From Dyadobacter psychrophilus (lineage in GTDB: Bacteria > Bacteroidota > Bacteroidia > Cytophagales > Spirosomataceae): a stretch of 64,000 bases of DNA. Under the pieces are notes generated by a model. The model worked only from the letters and a program-made list of their open reading frames with translations. It was not told the DNA's origin and made no database searches. The stretch lies in contig NZ_FUZA01000002.1 in the NCBI RefSeq assembly GCF_900167945.1, forward strand, positions 1,116,001 to 1,180,000. The letters are read 5' to 3'. Shown here one piece after another: positions 47,545 to 56,145 of this stretch. Numbering within the stretch: the first letter of the stretch is position 1; every line of letters starts with the position of its first letter. A program made the position numbers and the translations under genes.

Positions 47545-48405
47545 ATGAAAATCAAAAAAATTCTGATTGCGTCCTTCGTTTTTGCATTGGGGGTTAATCC
47601 GCTTTTTGCACAGAAAACAAAACCGCTTTTTCCTGAAACACCGGGAATGGTTTCCTATACTTTCCGCAAAAGCCTGGCCAAAGATCCGGCTGCTACATTG
47701 GATACGCTGCAAAAGCTGGGCATTAAAGACATGGAATTTTCAAGCTTATTCGGCAAAACCGCTGCTGAACTGCGGAAGCTTCTAGATGAGCGCGGCATGA
47801 AATGTTCTTCTTTCGGCGTGCAATATCCGGATGCGCTGGACAAAACAAAAGAGGTTGGTGAAAACGCAAAAGCTTTGGGGGCTAAATTTGTAAGAGTTGC
47901 CTGGATTCCGCACAAGGGGCCTTTTACATTGGAAATGGCTGAAAAAACGGTTGCTGATTTTAATAAGATCGGCAAACAGTTAAAGGACGAATTCGGCCTT
48001 ACATTCTGCTATCACAATCATGGTTATGAGTTTGAAAAACATGAAGACGGGACATTAATGGATTACATTATCCAGAAAACAGACCCTAAATATGTGAGCT
48101 TTGAAATTGACTTGCTATGGACGTTTTTTCCTGGCGCAGATCCCGCAGCATTGATTTCGAAATATCCAAAACGCTTCAAATTAATGCACATGAAGGATCT
48201 TAAAAAAGGAGTGGCCGGAAATATGTCAGGCGGAACGCCGGTTGAAAATGACGTTGCACTGGGAACCGGGCAACTTGATATTCCGGCGATCTTGAAAGCC
48301 GCGAAGAAGTCCTCCATCGAGCATTACTATATTGAGGATGAAAGTCCGAGCTATGCAACCCAGGTGCCGCAGACGATGGCTTACCTGAAAAGTCTTACTT
48401 ACTAA
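47545..48405 (+). CDS. Exported sugar phosphate isomerase/epimerase-type TIM-barrel protein
   Basis: I use the ATG at 47545, giving a signal peptide (MKIKKILIASFVFALGVNPL, cut after FAQ) and about 286 residues. The xylose-isomerase-like TIM barrel has candidate metal ligands in DMEFSSLFG, CYHNHGYEFEKHE, VSFEIDLLWTF, LMHMKDLKKG and YYIEDESPS. The family isomerises or epimerises sugars and also includes decarboxylases and endonuclease IV relatives. It is paired with the exported Gfo/Idh/MocA oxidoreductase upstream, a frequent Bacteroidota couple that modifies sugars in the periplasm, for example by 3-keto-sugar chemistry. That pathway assignment is an inference. Confidence 0.85.
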   Translation: MKIKKILIASFVFALGVNPLFAQKTKPLFPETPGMVSYTFRKSLAKDPAATLDTLQKLGIKDMEFSSLFGKTAAELRKLLDERGMKCSSFGVQYPDALDKTKEVGENAKALGAKFVRVAWIPHKGPFTLEMAEKTVADFNKIGKQLKDEFGLTFCYHNHGYEFEKHEDGTLMDYIIQKTDPKYVSFEIDLLWTFFPGADPAALISKYPKRFKLMHMKDLKKGVAGNMSGGTPVENDVALGTGQLDIPAILKAAKKSSIEHYYIEDESPSYATQVPQTMAYLKSLTY

Positions 48406-48410
48406 AAGCG

Positions 48411-48434
48411 AAACCCGGACAAGTCCGGGTTTTT
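48411..48434. terminator. Rho-independent terminator after the TIM-barrel gene
   Basis: AAACCCGGAC (48411-48420) and GTCCGGGTTTTT (from 48423) form a GC-rich stem with a very small loop and a T-run. It lies between the plus-strand TIM-barrel gene and the convergent ankyrin gene, and the A-rich left flank lets it work in both directions. Confidence 0.8.
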
Positions 48435-48445
48435 ACTTTTTAAAC

Positions 48446-49441
48446 TCATTGCAAAGCGTTCAGCCGTTCTTTCAGCGATGTAAATTCCAGGGGCGGCGTT
48501 TTTCCCCAGCTGTTGAACTGCTTGTCCTGGTAAGCAACCGCCTTCCGAATATCCCAGCCGCCAGCGGTTTGATAATCCGGCTTAGCGCCATGATTGAGCA
48601 GCAGATTGCAGACTTCCCACATTTCCGAGCCAGCCGCGGCGCACAGCACTGAACAAACAATCACCTGATCGTCATATTTTGGAGAAAAAGCATTGGCGTT
48701 AGCGCCGTGTTCGAGCAGCAAGCTCACCTTTTTGATTTTGAAAGGGTCATTCACATCCAGATAAATGGCTTTAAAAAGGACCGGATACTTCCGTTCTGCT
48801 TCAACCGCATTCGCATCCGCTCCGTTTTTAAGGAAAAATTCAAGAAACGCAGGATCGTCTTCGAGAATATTGAAATGGGTTGCTGTACGTAATGTATCGT
48901 CTGTTTCAATCTTTGCGCCTTTATCCAACAAAAGTTGAAGGGATTCCAGCACTTTTTCCTTTGGGTTTTTCTTGGCTTGCATGGCGGCAAAGTCCAGCAA
49001 TGTTACATGATCTTCCCCGCTTGCATTTAGGTTCGGAACTGGCTGTTCAAGTCCGGCTCTTAATTGTTCCATATCCCCGCTGGCAATGGCGGCAGCCAGA
49101 TTTCGCCGCAATGGATCTGGAAAGTAATAGGTGCCATTTGCCTTTTCATTCAACTCCTGATCATAGCTTTTGGTCTGATATTGCGTGATCACACGGCCTA
49201 GGCCAAGGTAAAAAACGCCCATGACCAACGGGTAAATATTGATAACCAGCGCAATGATCTTCGTTGTTTTATAAGGCAAATAATTGAGCAACGCCAAAAA
49301 GGCCAGCGGGATGTAAAGCATCATCAACATGCCCTGGGCCATTCCGCGGTCCGTTTGCGTTTTTGAAATGAGCAGCGTCCACAGAATACCAATCGCATAT
49401 ACGCTGACAGCCACCCAGTTAATTAGTGTTATCGTTTTCAT
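48446..49441 (-). CDS. Membrane-anchored ankyrin-repeat protein
   Basis: I start at 49441 (MKTITLINWVAVSVYAIGIL), giving 331 residues. Three N-terminal hydrophobic segments (about 5-23, 36-55 and 62-80) are followed by at least four ankyrin-type repeats (for example VTLLDFAAMQAKKNPKEKVL, LQLLLDKGAKIETDD, FFLKNGADANAVEAERKYPV, LLLEHGANANAFSP). Ankyrin repeats bind proteins. Nothing nearby suggests a partner. The gene is in the same direction as exonuclease III but 80 bases away, so it may be independent. Confidence 0.85.
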   Translation of the reverse strand: MKTITLINWVAVSVYAIGILWTLLISKTQTDRGMAQGMLMMLYIPLAFLALLNYLPYKTTKIIALVINIYPLVMGVFYLGLGRVITQYQTKSYDQELNEKANGTYYFPDPLRRNLAAAIASGDMEQLRAGLEQPVPNLNASGEDHVTLLDFAAMQAKKNPKEKVLESLQLLLDKGAKIETDDTLRTATHFNILEDDPAFLEFFLKNGADANAVEAERKYPVLFKAIYLDVNDPFKIKKVSLLLEHGANANAFSPKYDDQVIVCSVLCAAAGSEMWEVCNLLLNHGAKPDYQTAGGWDIRKAVAYQDKQFNSWGKTPPLEFTSLKERLNALQ

Positions 49442-49522
49442 GCAAGCAAAATAAGCAATCACGCGCGCGGCGAATTTCTTACTTATTTACAGGCAGGTCA
49501 GGATTAGTAAGCGGTTGAAATT

Positions 49523-50305
49523 TTATTCTTCCGGATCGGCGATTTCTATCCAGGTCGGTGCATGGTCACTTGATTTTTCCCAGCCGCGAACTTCCTTGTC
49601 CACGCCGGCCGCAAGAAGTCGTGCGTCAATGTGCGGACTCAGTAAAAAGTGATCGATCCGAAGGCCCGCATTGCGTCCGTAGGCATTCCTGAAATAGTCC
49701 CAGAATGTGTAAATCGTTTCATTTGGGTGCAATTTTCTGATCGCGTCGGTCCAGCCCTGGTCTACAATATTTTTAAATGCAGCGCGCACTTCAGGACGAA
49801 AAAGTGCATCGTCTACCCAGCGCTCGGGTTTGTAAACATCCAGCTCTGTGGGCATTACATTGTAATCGCCTGCCAGGACAACGGGCACGTCATACGCCAG
49901 CAGCTCAGCGGCGTGTGCGGTAAACCGTTCAAACCAGCGCAGCTTGTATTCTAATTTCGGTCCCGGAGCCGGATTGCCATTCGGCAGATACAGGCAGCCG
50001 ATCAGCATTCCATTGATAATAGCCTCAATGTAACGGCTATGAACATCCTCGTCGTCGCCCGGAAGTGTCCTTCTCACTTCTTTAAGCTCCATGCCCCGCG
50101 CCAGGATCGCTACACCGTTCCAACTTTTTTGCCCATGCCAGATCGCATTATAACCTGCATCCGAAATCGCTTTTTCCGGGAATTTCTCCTGCGGTGCTTT
50201 TAATTCCTGCAAACAAACGATGTCCGGTTTCGTCATTTCAAGCCAGCGCAGCAGCACAGGCAACCGGCCATTGATTCCATTGACATTATAAGTGGCGATT
50301 CTCAT
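49523..50305 (-). CDS. xth: Exodeoxyribonuclease III
   Basis: This 260-residue protein has the usual length for ExoIII. Catalytic and metal-binding motifs are visible: RIATYNVNGINGRLP at the start, VCLQELKAP with the metal-binding Glu, VVLAGDYNVMPTELD with the Asp/Asn pair, LRIDHFLLS and KSSDHAPTWIEI with the final catalytic Asp-His. The enzyme incises abasic sites and degrades one strand of duplex DNA from the 3' end during base excision repair. It has no signal peptide, so it acts in the cytoplasm. No operon partner is evident. Confidence 0.93.
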   Translation of the reverse strand: MRIATYNVNGINGRLPVLLRWLEMTKPDIVCLQELKAPQEKFPEKAISDAGYNAIWHGQKSWNGVAILARGMELKEVRRTLPGDDEDVHSRYIEAIINGMLIGCLYLPNGNPAPGPKLEYKLRWFERFTAHAAELLAYDVPVVLAGDYNVMPTELDVYKPERWVDDALFRPEVRAAFKNIVDQGWTDAIRKLHPNETIYTFWDYFRNAYGRNAGLRIDHFLLSPHIDARLLAAGVDKEVRGWEKSSDHAPTWIEIADPEE

Positions 50306-50383
50306 ATCAGGTTATCAGGTAGTTTTTGTTAAGAATATTAATATAAAAATCAATCCCGGCTATTTCTATCAGTGTATCTTATC

Positions 50384-50479
50384 ATGAAAAAAAGGAATGC
50401 GTTCACGATCCAGGAATTTCAGGATGAGACCAGGCACAAATATTACGAGCGCTTTATGATTTTGTCAGTAAAAAATTAA
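50384..50479 (+). CDS. Possible 31-residue ORF or gene remnant
   Basis: Between exonuclease III and the sulfatase, the plus strand carries ATG at 50384 and TAA at 50477-50479. The 31 residues include NAFTIQEFQDETRHKYYE and are charged. It overlaps the sulfatase stop region by 4 bases. The sequence looks like a piece of a protein rather than random, but I recognise no family, and no promoter or ribosome site is clear. It may be a remnant. Confidence 0.2.
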   Translation: MKKRNAFTIQEFQDETRHKYYERFMILSVKN

Positions 50480-52044
50480 AGTTTGGCCGCGATAACATCG
50501 GGTAGGGGAACTTCCGCTCCGCTGCTTTTGAAAACCGGCCACTGGGCATTCATTTGTTTTAATTGTTTTGAAAAAAGCACCGCGAGTTCCTTCACTTTTT
50601 CAACACGGGAATTGGCGAGATCATTTTCCTCTCCAATGTCGTTCTTAAGATCATATAATTCCAGCTTTCCTTCCCGGTAATTATAAATCAATTTCCAATC
50701 TCCTTTTCGAAAAGCGCTGGCATAGTGAATATTAGGCCCTTCCGCAGCAATCCAGCGGTTGGGATGGTGCCAGACGAGCTCACGGTCCGCGTCTTTTAAT
50801 GCAGGATTTTTGAGTAAGGGGAGAAAGCTTTTTCCATCGGTTTGCTGAACCAGTTTAGGGTTTTTGATGCCTGCCACGTCCAGGATTGTCGGAAAAAAAT
50901 CTTCTATTATCACATACTGATCGGCCACGGAATTGGGCTTTACGACTTTTGGCCAGCGCACCAGCATCGGCTCGCGGATTCCGCCTTCATAAACAGACCC
51001 TTTACCGGCTTTTAATGGCAAATTATGCGTCCACGCTTGTCCGCTACGTGAAGGAATAGTGCTCAGCCCGCCATTGTCCGACATGAAAAGGATGATCGTA
51101 TTATCAGCGATCTTGCGTGCATCAAGAAAATCCAGCACGTCGCCGAGGCTTTTATCCATGCCTTCGACCAGCGCCGCATATTTTGCCTCTGTGCTGTCCA
51201 GGCCGGTTTTTAAATATTTGTCCAGATAGCGCTTGTCGGCATTCAACGGAATATGGATGGCGTAATGTGCCAGGTAAAGAAAGAAAGGCTTTTTATCGGC
51301 AAGAGGCTTTTCCATGGCCTTCAAAGCCTCGGTCGTAATGGCATCGGTCAGGAAAACATCAGTTCCGTGATAGGCTTCCAGGCCAGGCACAGCATTACGA
51401 TTGGACTTTCCATTAACAACATTATCATAGTTTTTTTCGCCAAGATAACTCGCGGGATGGCCAATAGAGCTCCCTGCAATGTTGATGTCAAATCCCATAT
51501 TTTTCGGATCCGAACCCGGCGTGCCCGTGGAACCGAAATGTGCTTTACCGCTGTGAATGGTGTAATAGCCGCTTTGTTTCAAAATGGCTGGTAAAGGCGT
51601 TCCGTGAAAAGTATGCGCAACGTTCGCAACAGGACTAAAACCATTAATATTCCAGTCTACCGGCTTTACAGTCGGATCTTCATGATCGGTGTTTTTGTCC
51701 TTATCCGGTGAAGTCCAATGTGTCACGTGTGTGCGGGCCGCGTTAGCACCCGTAAGCAGGCTCACTCGTGAAGGCGTACACACAGGCATCGCGTAGGCGT
51801 TCGTGAATTTCATGCCCTCCCTGGCCATGCGCTCCATACTTGGTGTGCGATAGCGCTTATTAAATGGCGTCTGCTGAGTCCAAAAAGGAACCGAAGTATC
51901 CTGCCAACCCATGTCGTCGACCAGGAAAACAATGATATTGGGTTTATCAGATTTGCTGGTTTGCGCGGAAACGGAATTAAAGATGAGCGGCATCAAAGCC
52001 AGCAATGAGACGGAAATGCGTTTGATAAGGCGAATAGCAATCAT
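50476..52044 (-). CDS. Exported arylsulfatase-type sulfatase
   Basis: This 522-residue protein has a signal peptide (about 1-28, ending VSAQ). The sulfatase core starts with IIVFLVDDMGWQDTS (metal-binding Asp pair). Cys89 lies in the CTPSR signature, where Cys is converted to formylglycine by an activating enzyme. Further motifs are GKAHFGSTG, ILFMSDNGGLS and REPMLVRWP. It would remove sulfate esters from sugars in the periplasm or outside. It is 80 bases downstream of the apionate-lactonase-like gene on the same strand and could share its transcript. No anaerobic maturase is in the window. Confidence 0.9.
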   Translation of the reverse strand: MIAIRLIKRISVSLLALMPLIFNSVSAQTSKSDKPNIIVFLVDDMGWQDTSVPFWTQQTPFNKRYRTPSMERMAREGMKFTNAYAMPVCTPSRVSLLTGANAARTHVTHWTSPDKDKNTDHEDPTVKPVDWNINGFSPVANVAHTFHGTPLPAILKQSGYYTIHSGKAHFGSTGTPGSDPKNMGFDINIAGSSIGHPASYLGEKNYDNVVNGKSNRNAVPGLEAYHGTDVFLTDAITTEALKAMEKPLADKKPFFLYLAHYAIHIPLNADKRYLDKYLKTGLDSTEAKYAALVEGMDKSLGDVLDFLDARKIADNTIILFMSDNGGLSTIPSRSGQAWTHNLPLKAGKGSVYEGGIREPMLVRWPKVVKPNSVADQYVIIEDFFPTILDVAGIKNPKLVQQTDGKSFLPLLKNPALKDADRELVWHHPNRWIAAEGPNIHYASAFRKGDWKLIYNYREGKLELYDLKNDIGEENDLANSRVEKVKELAVLFSKQLKQMNAQWPVFKSSGAEVPLPDVIAAKL

Positions 52045-52124
52045 TTTGGTTGGGCTAGGAAGTCAATTCTTATTGATTTCAGGCAAATTAGAAATAATCC
52101 TGTTGCCTTGAAACAATGAATTTC

Positions 52125-53876
52125 CTACAATGCCACCACGCCCATCGGCGCTAATGTCAACATGTTGCCTTCAAGGACGCTGTCCGTGTTATTATTTAGG
52201 GTAAATATAATTTTTGGGTATCTCAGTTCACTATTAGGTTCCAGGATAACTGTCTGCTTTTCATTTGTATGATTGGCAATGATCAGGCAGCTTTCATTTC
52301 TGTCGGACCGGTGCATGAGCAGTGAAGAGACATTTAGTGGTAAGTCCGATGAAGTAGCTTCAATTTCAGCCGGCTTCCAGTTTAAAATGAATTGTAAAAG
52401 TTTACCCACCGGATAAATATTACCATCACTGATAATGCCGCCGAAACCATTGGTTTCAAAATAAGTGATGGAGTTGGCACCAGCTTCTGTCAGGTATTTA
52501 AGGCTTCCCAATGTCCAGCCAGCAGCTAAATCGGACGTTTGCCGGGTGTCATAATTATTCTCAACCGATTCGTTATCGGCTTCCACGGCGTTGGACCGTG
52601 GTTTCAGGGTTATGGGGGAAACATGCAATCTTTTCCCCGGAGCGATTTCCTCAGCGCCTTTTATCATATCAAATTGCGCCTGCATATTGTCGATCATCGT
52701 TCGATCATCTTTCAAATGCGCAAGCGGAGTGAGTGAAAATGATATAAAATCAAGTGTTGTAGAATCAATCCTATTACGGTTAATGTCGGCAAAATGTCCA
52801 TCTGTTCCGCCTCCCAATTCGACGTTTGGCATTTGCTCCCGAATCTTTGAGACTACATGAGCAATGAGATCGGAGCTCGTCATTTTGGAAGTTTCGTCGA
52901 AGAAGATGATCGATTTCAGAATATGCGCATGCACATTAACCAGATCTAAAAACGCTGAAATATCGATATTGCTGGAATTACAGAAAACGACCAGTTCCAA
53001 GGTGGTTTCGCAATAACGGCAATGTTCCAAAGCTTGTAGCAACTCTTCATGCCAATGCTTCGATGAAAGCGAAATGGCTTTTCTTAAATGACTGATTGTT
53101 AAGCTTTTGACAAATTCCAATTCGCTATCGCTGATATTTGAAGCCAGCCGTAAACCAATATCCGGAAATCCGGTGTAAGCATTGTTTCGATGAATCCTAA
53201 CCGTATCAAAATCATTTTCCTGCGCAGTAAATGCATCCGTTACAGTCAGTTTGACCGATTGATCTATCAGTGTTCCCGTTTCTATCAATCTGGGGAAAGG
53301 CAGTTCGAGCGGCGTGTAGTAAGTTTTGTATGAAGCGTCAGACCAATTTCGCTGATCCTCGGTTTCAAAAATATCACCGTCAAAATCCAGCCTTGCCCTG
53401 GTTGTTTTGCCCACAGGCCATTCCATAGCGCGAATGTTCAGAAACGGCTGGTGCGGACTAATTGTTACGGGGAAATATTTATGCGAAAAATAGCCGTCAG
53501 GATGCTCAATGCAGCAAGGTGTCCCGGCAAATTTGTCGGTGGCATGCAACACACATAGTCCTGCACGGTTGCTCAAAAAGGTGTTTCCGGCCTGGCCATG
53601 AATGCTGAAATGAATGCTTCCGTCGGCCGAGCCGATGATTTTCACTTTCCACTTAAATTGAAAACCGTCTTCCCGAACCTTGCCTGTAAACTTTATCGAG
53701 AACGAATCCGCATTGTGTTTGACTTCTTCGGCGCTGATCTCAGCCAGTAATGTGTTCCAGTTGCGATCACGGATAGCGAAGTAAATCATTCGTACAACTT
53801 CCTGATTTCCAATGCGGATGTAGCGAAGGTTTCCCTCCGCATAATCAGCTTGAACAGGACCGGCGTGAAGCAGCAT
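52125..53876 (-). CDS. apnL: D-apionate lactonase-like protein
   Basis: This 583-residue protein has no signal peptide. The N-terminal beta-rich part (LLHAGPVQADYAEGNLRYIR, WPVGKTTRARLDFDGDIF, NWSDASYKTYYTPLELPFPR) resembles my memory of ApnL, the D-apionolactonase. The middle has TIM-barrel features (NVELGGGTDGHFADINRNRI, VDFISFSLTPLAHL-like, LHVSPITLKPRSN) and the C-terminus has a small beta domain. ApnL hydrolyses D-apionolactone, the product of D-apiose dehydrogenase, to D-apionate. The next gene upstream is a cytoplasmic Gfo/Idh/MocA dehydrogenase 11 bases away, as expected for that pathway. The family identity is by recognition only, and a related sugar lactone or glycoside would be an alternative. 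Confidence 0.6.
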   Translation of the reverse strand: MLLHAGPVQADYAEGNLRYIRIGNQEVVRMIYFAIRDRNWNTLLAEISAEEVKHNADSFSIKFTGKVREDGFQFKWKVKIIGSADGSIHFSIHGQAGNTFLSNRAGLCVLHATDKFAGTPCCIEHPDGYFSHKYFPVTISPHQPFLNIRAMEWPVGKTTRARLDFDGDIFETEDQRNWSDASYKTYYTPLELPFPRLIETGTLIDQSVKLTVTDAFTAQENDFDTVRIHRNNAYTGFPDIGLRLASNISDSELEFVKSLTISHLRKAISLSSKHWHEELLQALEHCRYCETTLELVVFCNSSNIDISAFLDLVNVHAHILKSIIFFDETSKMTSSDLIAHVVSKIREQMPNVELGGGTDGHFADINRNRIDSTTLDFISFSLTPLAHLKDDRTMIDNMQAQFDMIKGAEEIAPGKRLHVSPITLKPRSNAVEADNESVENNYDTRQTSDLAAGWTLGSLKYLTEAGANSITYFETNGFGGIISDGNIYPVGKLLQFILNWKPAEIEATSSDLPLNVSSLLMHRSDRNESCLIIANHTNEKQTVILEPNSELRYPKIIFTLNNNTDSVLEGNMLTLAPMGVVAL

Positions 53877-53887
53877 AAGGTGAGCAG

Positions 53888-54913
53888 TTAAAAGTTGATA
53901 ACTATATTTTCCCGGGCAGACTGGTAAGCGGCCTGCACAAGCCGCATCGTTTCCAGATTGTCTTTCCCGGTGGTTTCCGCAGTTTTTTTCCCCATAATGC
54001 TATCCAGAATGTTGCGGTTACAGTCCACAATGGAGGAATGCACCACCGCATATGCGGGATCCATCCATGGATAAGGTTTCGGGTCGGCTGTCGTGATCAC
54101 CGTGCCTTTGCGGGTTGTGATCTTGATCACATAATTGTGCAGCAACTGGATCATGCCTTTATCTCCTTCCACGGTGATCAGCGTTTGCGGAAAAGATTCC
54201 TGCTCGGCAATGGTGGCATAGGACATTTCAACAAAGCAAGAAACGCCGTTTTTCATCCGCAGGAGCACATTAGCAACATCTTCGCCCCGGATAGCGGGGT
54301 TAATCCGCGCCGTGTGACAATACAATGATGCGGCCTCGCCGAACAAATATCTGGAAATGTCGAGCACATGGGAGCCAATGTCGGTAATGATAAATTCTTC
54401 GAGATCTTTTAAAAAGGGTTGGTTATCAAACACCGGGAATCCGGAGCAAAAAGCAACATTGGCTTTGAATATTTTGCCTATCACACCGTAATCCAATATT
54501 TCCTTCAACTTTCTGATCGGTGCCTGGAAACGAAAATTTTCATGAATATAAAACTGCACATTAGCCGATTTGCAAGTCTCGACCATAGCCAGCGATGTTT
54601 CCCAGCTCGGCGACATTGGTTTCTGGCAAATCACATTCAGGCCTCGTGAAGCGGCCTTTTCGGTGAAAAGTGCGTGGGTGTTTACGTCGGTTACGATATC
54701 CACAAAATCCAGTTCAGCAGCATGCTGATCGAGAAGCGCATCCACATTGTCGTAAACAAACCCGACCTCGTGCTTCGCGGCCAGGGCTTTGGCTTTGTCC
54801 AGGCTGCGGTTATAGAATGCAATCGGTTTTACATTGTTTAGCTCATTCCATCCCGCAAGCTGATATCCCGACCAAAAGCCGGTTCCGAGAACCGCAAATT
54901 TATAAATCCTCAT
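53888..54913 (-). CDS. Cytoplasmic Gfo/Idh/MocA oxidoreductase, probable D-apiose dehydrogenase (ApsD-like)
   Basis: This 341-residue protein lacks a signal peptide. The NAD(P)-binding strand is YKFAVLGTGFWSGYQLAGWN, the EKP-type motif is present as CQKPMSPSWE, and the active-site region carries IHENFRFQAPIRK and DIGSHVLDISRYLFG. Family members oxidise sugars at C1 or other carbons. The 11-base gap to the apionate-lactonase-like gene suggests that its product is a sugar lactone, and D-apiose dehydrogenase belongs to this family. A GntR regulator gene lies upstream, and the promoter region carries a TATATTTG box and a palindrome. The substrate is inferred from the neighbour. Confidence 0.6.
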   Translation of the reverse strand: MRIYKFAVLGTGFWSGYQLAGWNELNNVKPIAFYNRSLDKAKALAAKHEVGFVYDNVDALLDQHAAELDFVDIVTDVNTHALFTEKAASRGLNVICQKPMSPSWETSLAMVETCKSANVQFYIHENFRFQAPIRKLKEILDYGVIGKIFKANVAFCSGFPVFDNQPFLKDLEEFIITDIGSHVLDISRYLFGEAASLYCHTARINPAIRGEDVANVLLRMKNGVSCFVEMSYATIAEQESFPQTLITVEGDKGMIQLLHNYVIKITTRKGTVITTADPKPYPWMDPAYAVVHSSIVDCNRNILDSIMGKKTAETTGKDNLETMRLVQAAYQSARENIVINF

Positions 54914-54965
54914 AAAGTCATATAAATGATGATATCAGCTTTATCTCTACTGCACTCTACTATTT

Positions 54966-54980
54966 AACAAATATATTGTT
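54966..54980. promoter_or_regulatory. Promoter -7 box and palindrome before the probable apiose dehydrogenase gene
   Basis: On the minus strand TATATTTG (54975-54968) fits TAnnTTTG exactly and lies 55 bases before the start at 54913. It sits inside the inverted repeat AACAA-N5-TTGTT (54966-54980), a suitable site for the GntR-type regulator encoded just upstream. No clear -33 TTTG is seen. Confidence 0.5.
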
Positions 54981-55013
54981 TTTTGTTTTGTGAAGCATTT
55001 GCAGCAGCAGAAT

Positions 55014-56027
55014 TTACAGCGACTTGCGACGAATGAGGCTGGACGGGTTTGCGGTTTTTGTTGTTAGTTTCTGATCAATGATTTTGCTGAGTGTCTGGCC
55101 CATTTGTTCGAAATCGGTGGAGATAACAGTGATTCCGCCTTCGAGAATCTCTTTCATAGGCGTATCGTCATAGGAGATCAATCCAATTTCTTCTCCTAAA
55201 AGCAAGTCTTCATGACGCACATGTTTCACAAAATCAATCAGGTCACGATCTGCAAAAAGCAGGTAAGCTTCTTGTTTTCTGACAATGCCGGTGCTAAACT
55301 TATCCGCGATCTGGCAATCCATTTTCGCTTCCTTGCAAAAGCGTTTAAAGCCAGAAATAATGCCGTCGGGAACAAACTGAAATTGGCCCTTTGCAAGCAC
55401 CAACGTAAGTTTTTTATATTTTTTTAGTAGATCCAGACCTGATTCCAGCGCCGAATAAATATCATTTTCAAAATCCTGGTACACTGCCGCATATTCACCC
55501 GAAACATCTTCCGCAGCCTTGTCAATGATCACGAGCCTGTCCTTTGGGATACGGTTCAATGTGGCAGAGACATTCTCATTGAAGTGAGGCATGATCACAA
55601 AATAATTATAGTTATTCAAGTTGTTGGCAATCAGGTCGTCGAACAACTTGCGGTCGTAATGATGGAAAAATAAGCTGAGCTGCGTTCCTTCCGGAAGCCG
55701 GGATTTGAGGGCAAAATATAAGGTTTCCTTATAAGCGTTTAATGTATCAAAGAGCAGGAAAACATTGAGCGCGCTTCTTACCGCCGTGTTGGCCACATAA
55801 AACCCTTTGCCATGTTTTGCCTGGATCACACCTCTTTTTCTCAGGTCTTCGTAAGCCTTCGCAACTGTTACTTTCGCCACGTTTTGCCAGCTGGACAGTT
55901 CGCTGATCGACGGTAATTGCTGTCCGTGATTCAATGTGCCTTTTTCGATGGAAGCAATCACCTCATTCGTTATCTGCTGGTATTTGGGTTGTTTAGAAAG
56001 GGCATTTATTTTTATCAGGTCTCTCAT
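55014..56027 (-). CDS. GntR-type transcriptional regulator with LacI-like sugar-sensing domain
   Basis: This 337-residue protein has a GntR winged helix at about 10-78 (PKYQQITNEVIASIEKGTLN, LPSISELSSWQNVAKVTVAK, RGVIQAKHGKGFYV). A periplasmic-binding-protein-like effector domain follows, as in AraR and LacI relatives (VFLLFDTLNAYKETLYFALK, VIIDKAAEDVSG, EIGLISYDDTPMKEIL, GITVISTDFEQMGQTLSKII). Such regulators control sugar catabolism genes in Bacteroidota. It lies between the dehydrogenase/lactonase genes and the divergent TIM-barrel gene and likely controls both. The effector may be a free sugar such as apiose. Confidence 0.88.
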   Translation of the reverse strand: MRDLIKINALSKQPKYQQITNEVIASIEKGTLNHGQQLPSISELSSWQNVAKVTVAKAYEDLRKRGVIQAKHGKGFYVANTAVRSALNVFLLFDTLNAYKETLYFALKSRLPEGTQLSLFFHHYDRKLFDDLIANNLNNYNYFVIMPHFNENVSATLNRIPKDRLVIIDKAAEDVSGEYAAVYQDFENDIYSALESGLDLLKKYKKLTLVLAKGQFQFVPDGIISGFKRFCKEAKMDCQIADKFSTGIVRKQEAYLLFADRDLIDFVKHVRHEDLLLGEEIGLISYDDTPMKEILEGGITVISTDFEQMGQTLSKIIDQKLTTKTANPSSLIRRKSL

Positions 56028-56145
56028 TTGTCGCTTCCGGGTCTATGTCATCCTAAATATATTAAAAATATGGCTGGACTGACTCAAGGGCGGTAGATTG
56101 CGGATTGTGCTGGTCTTTTTCCAAGGAATCCACCACGATCAAGAC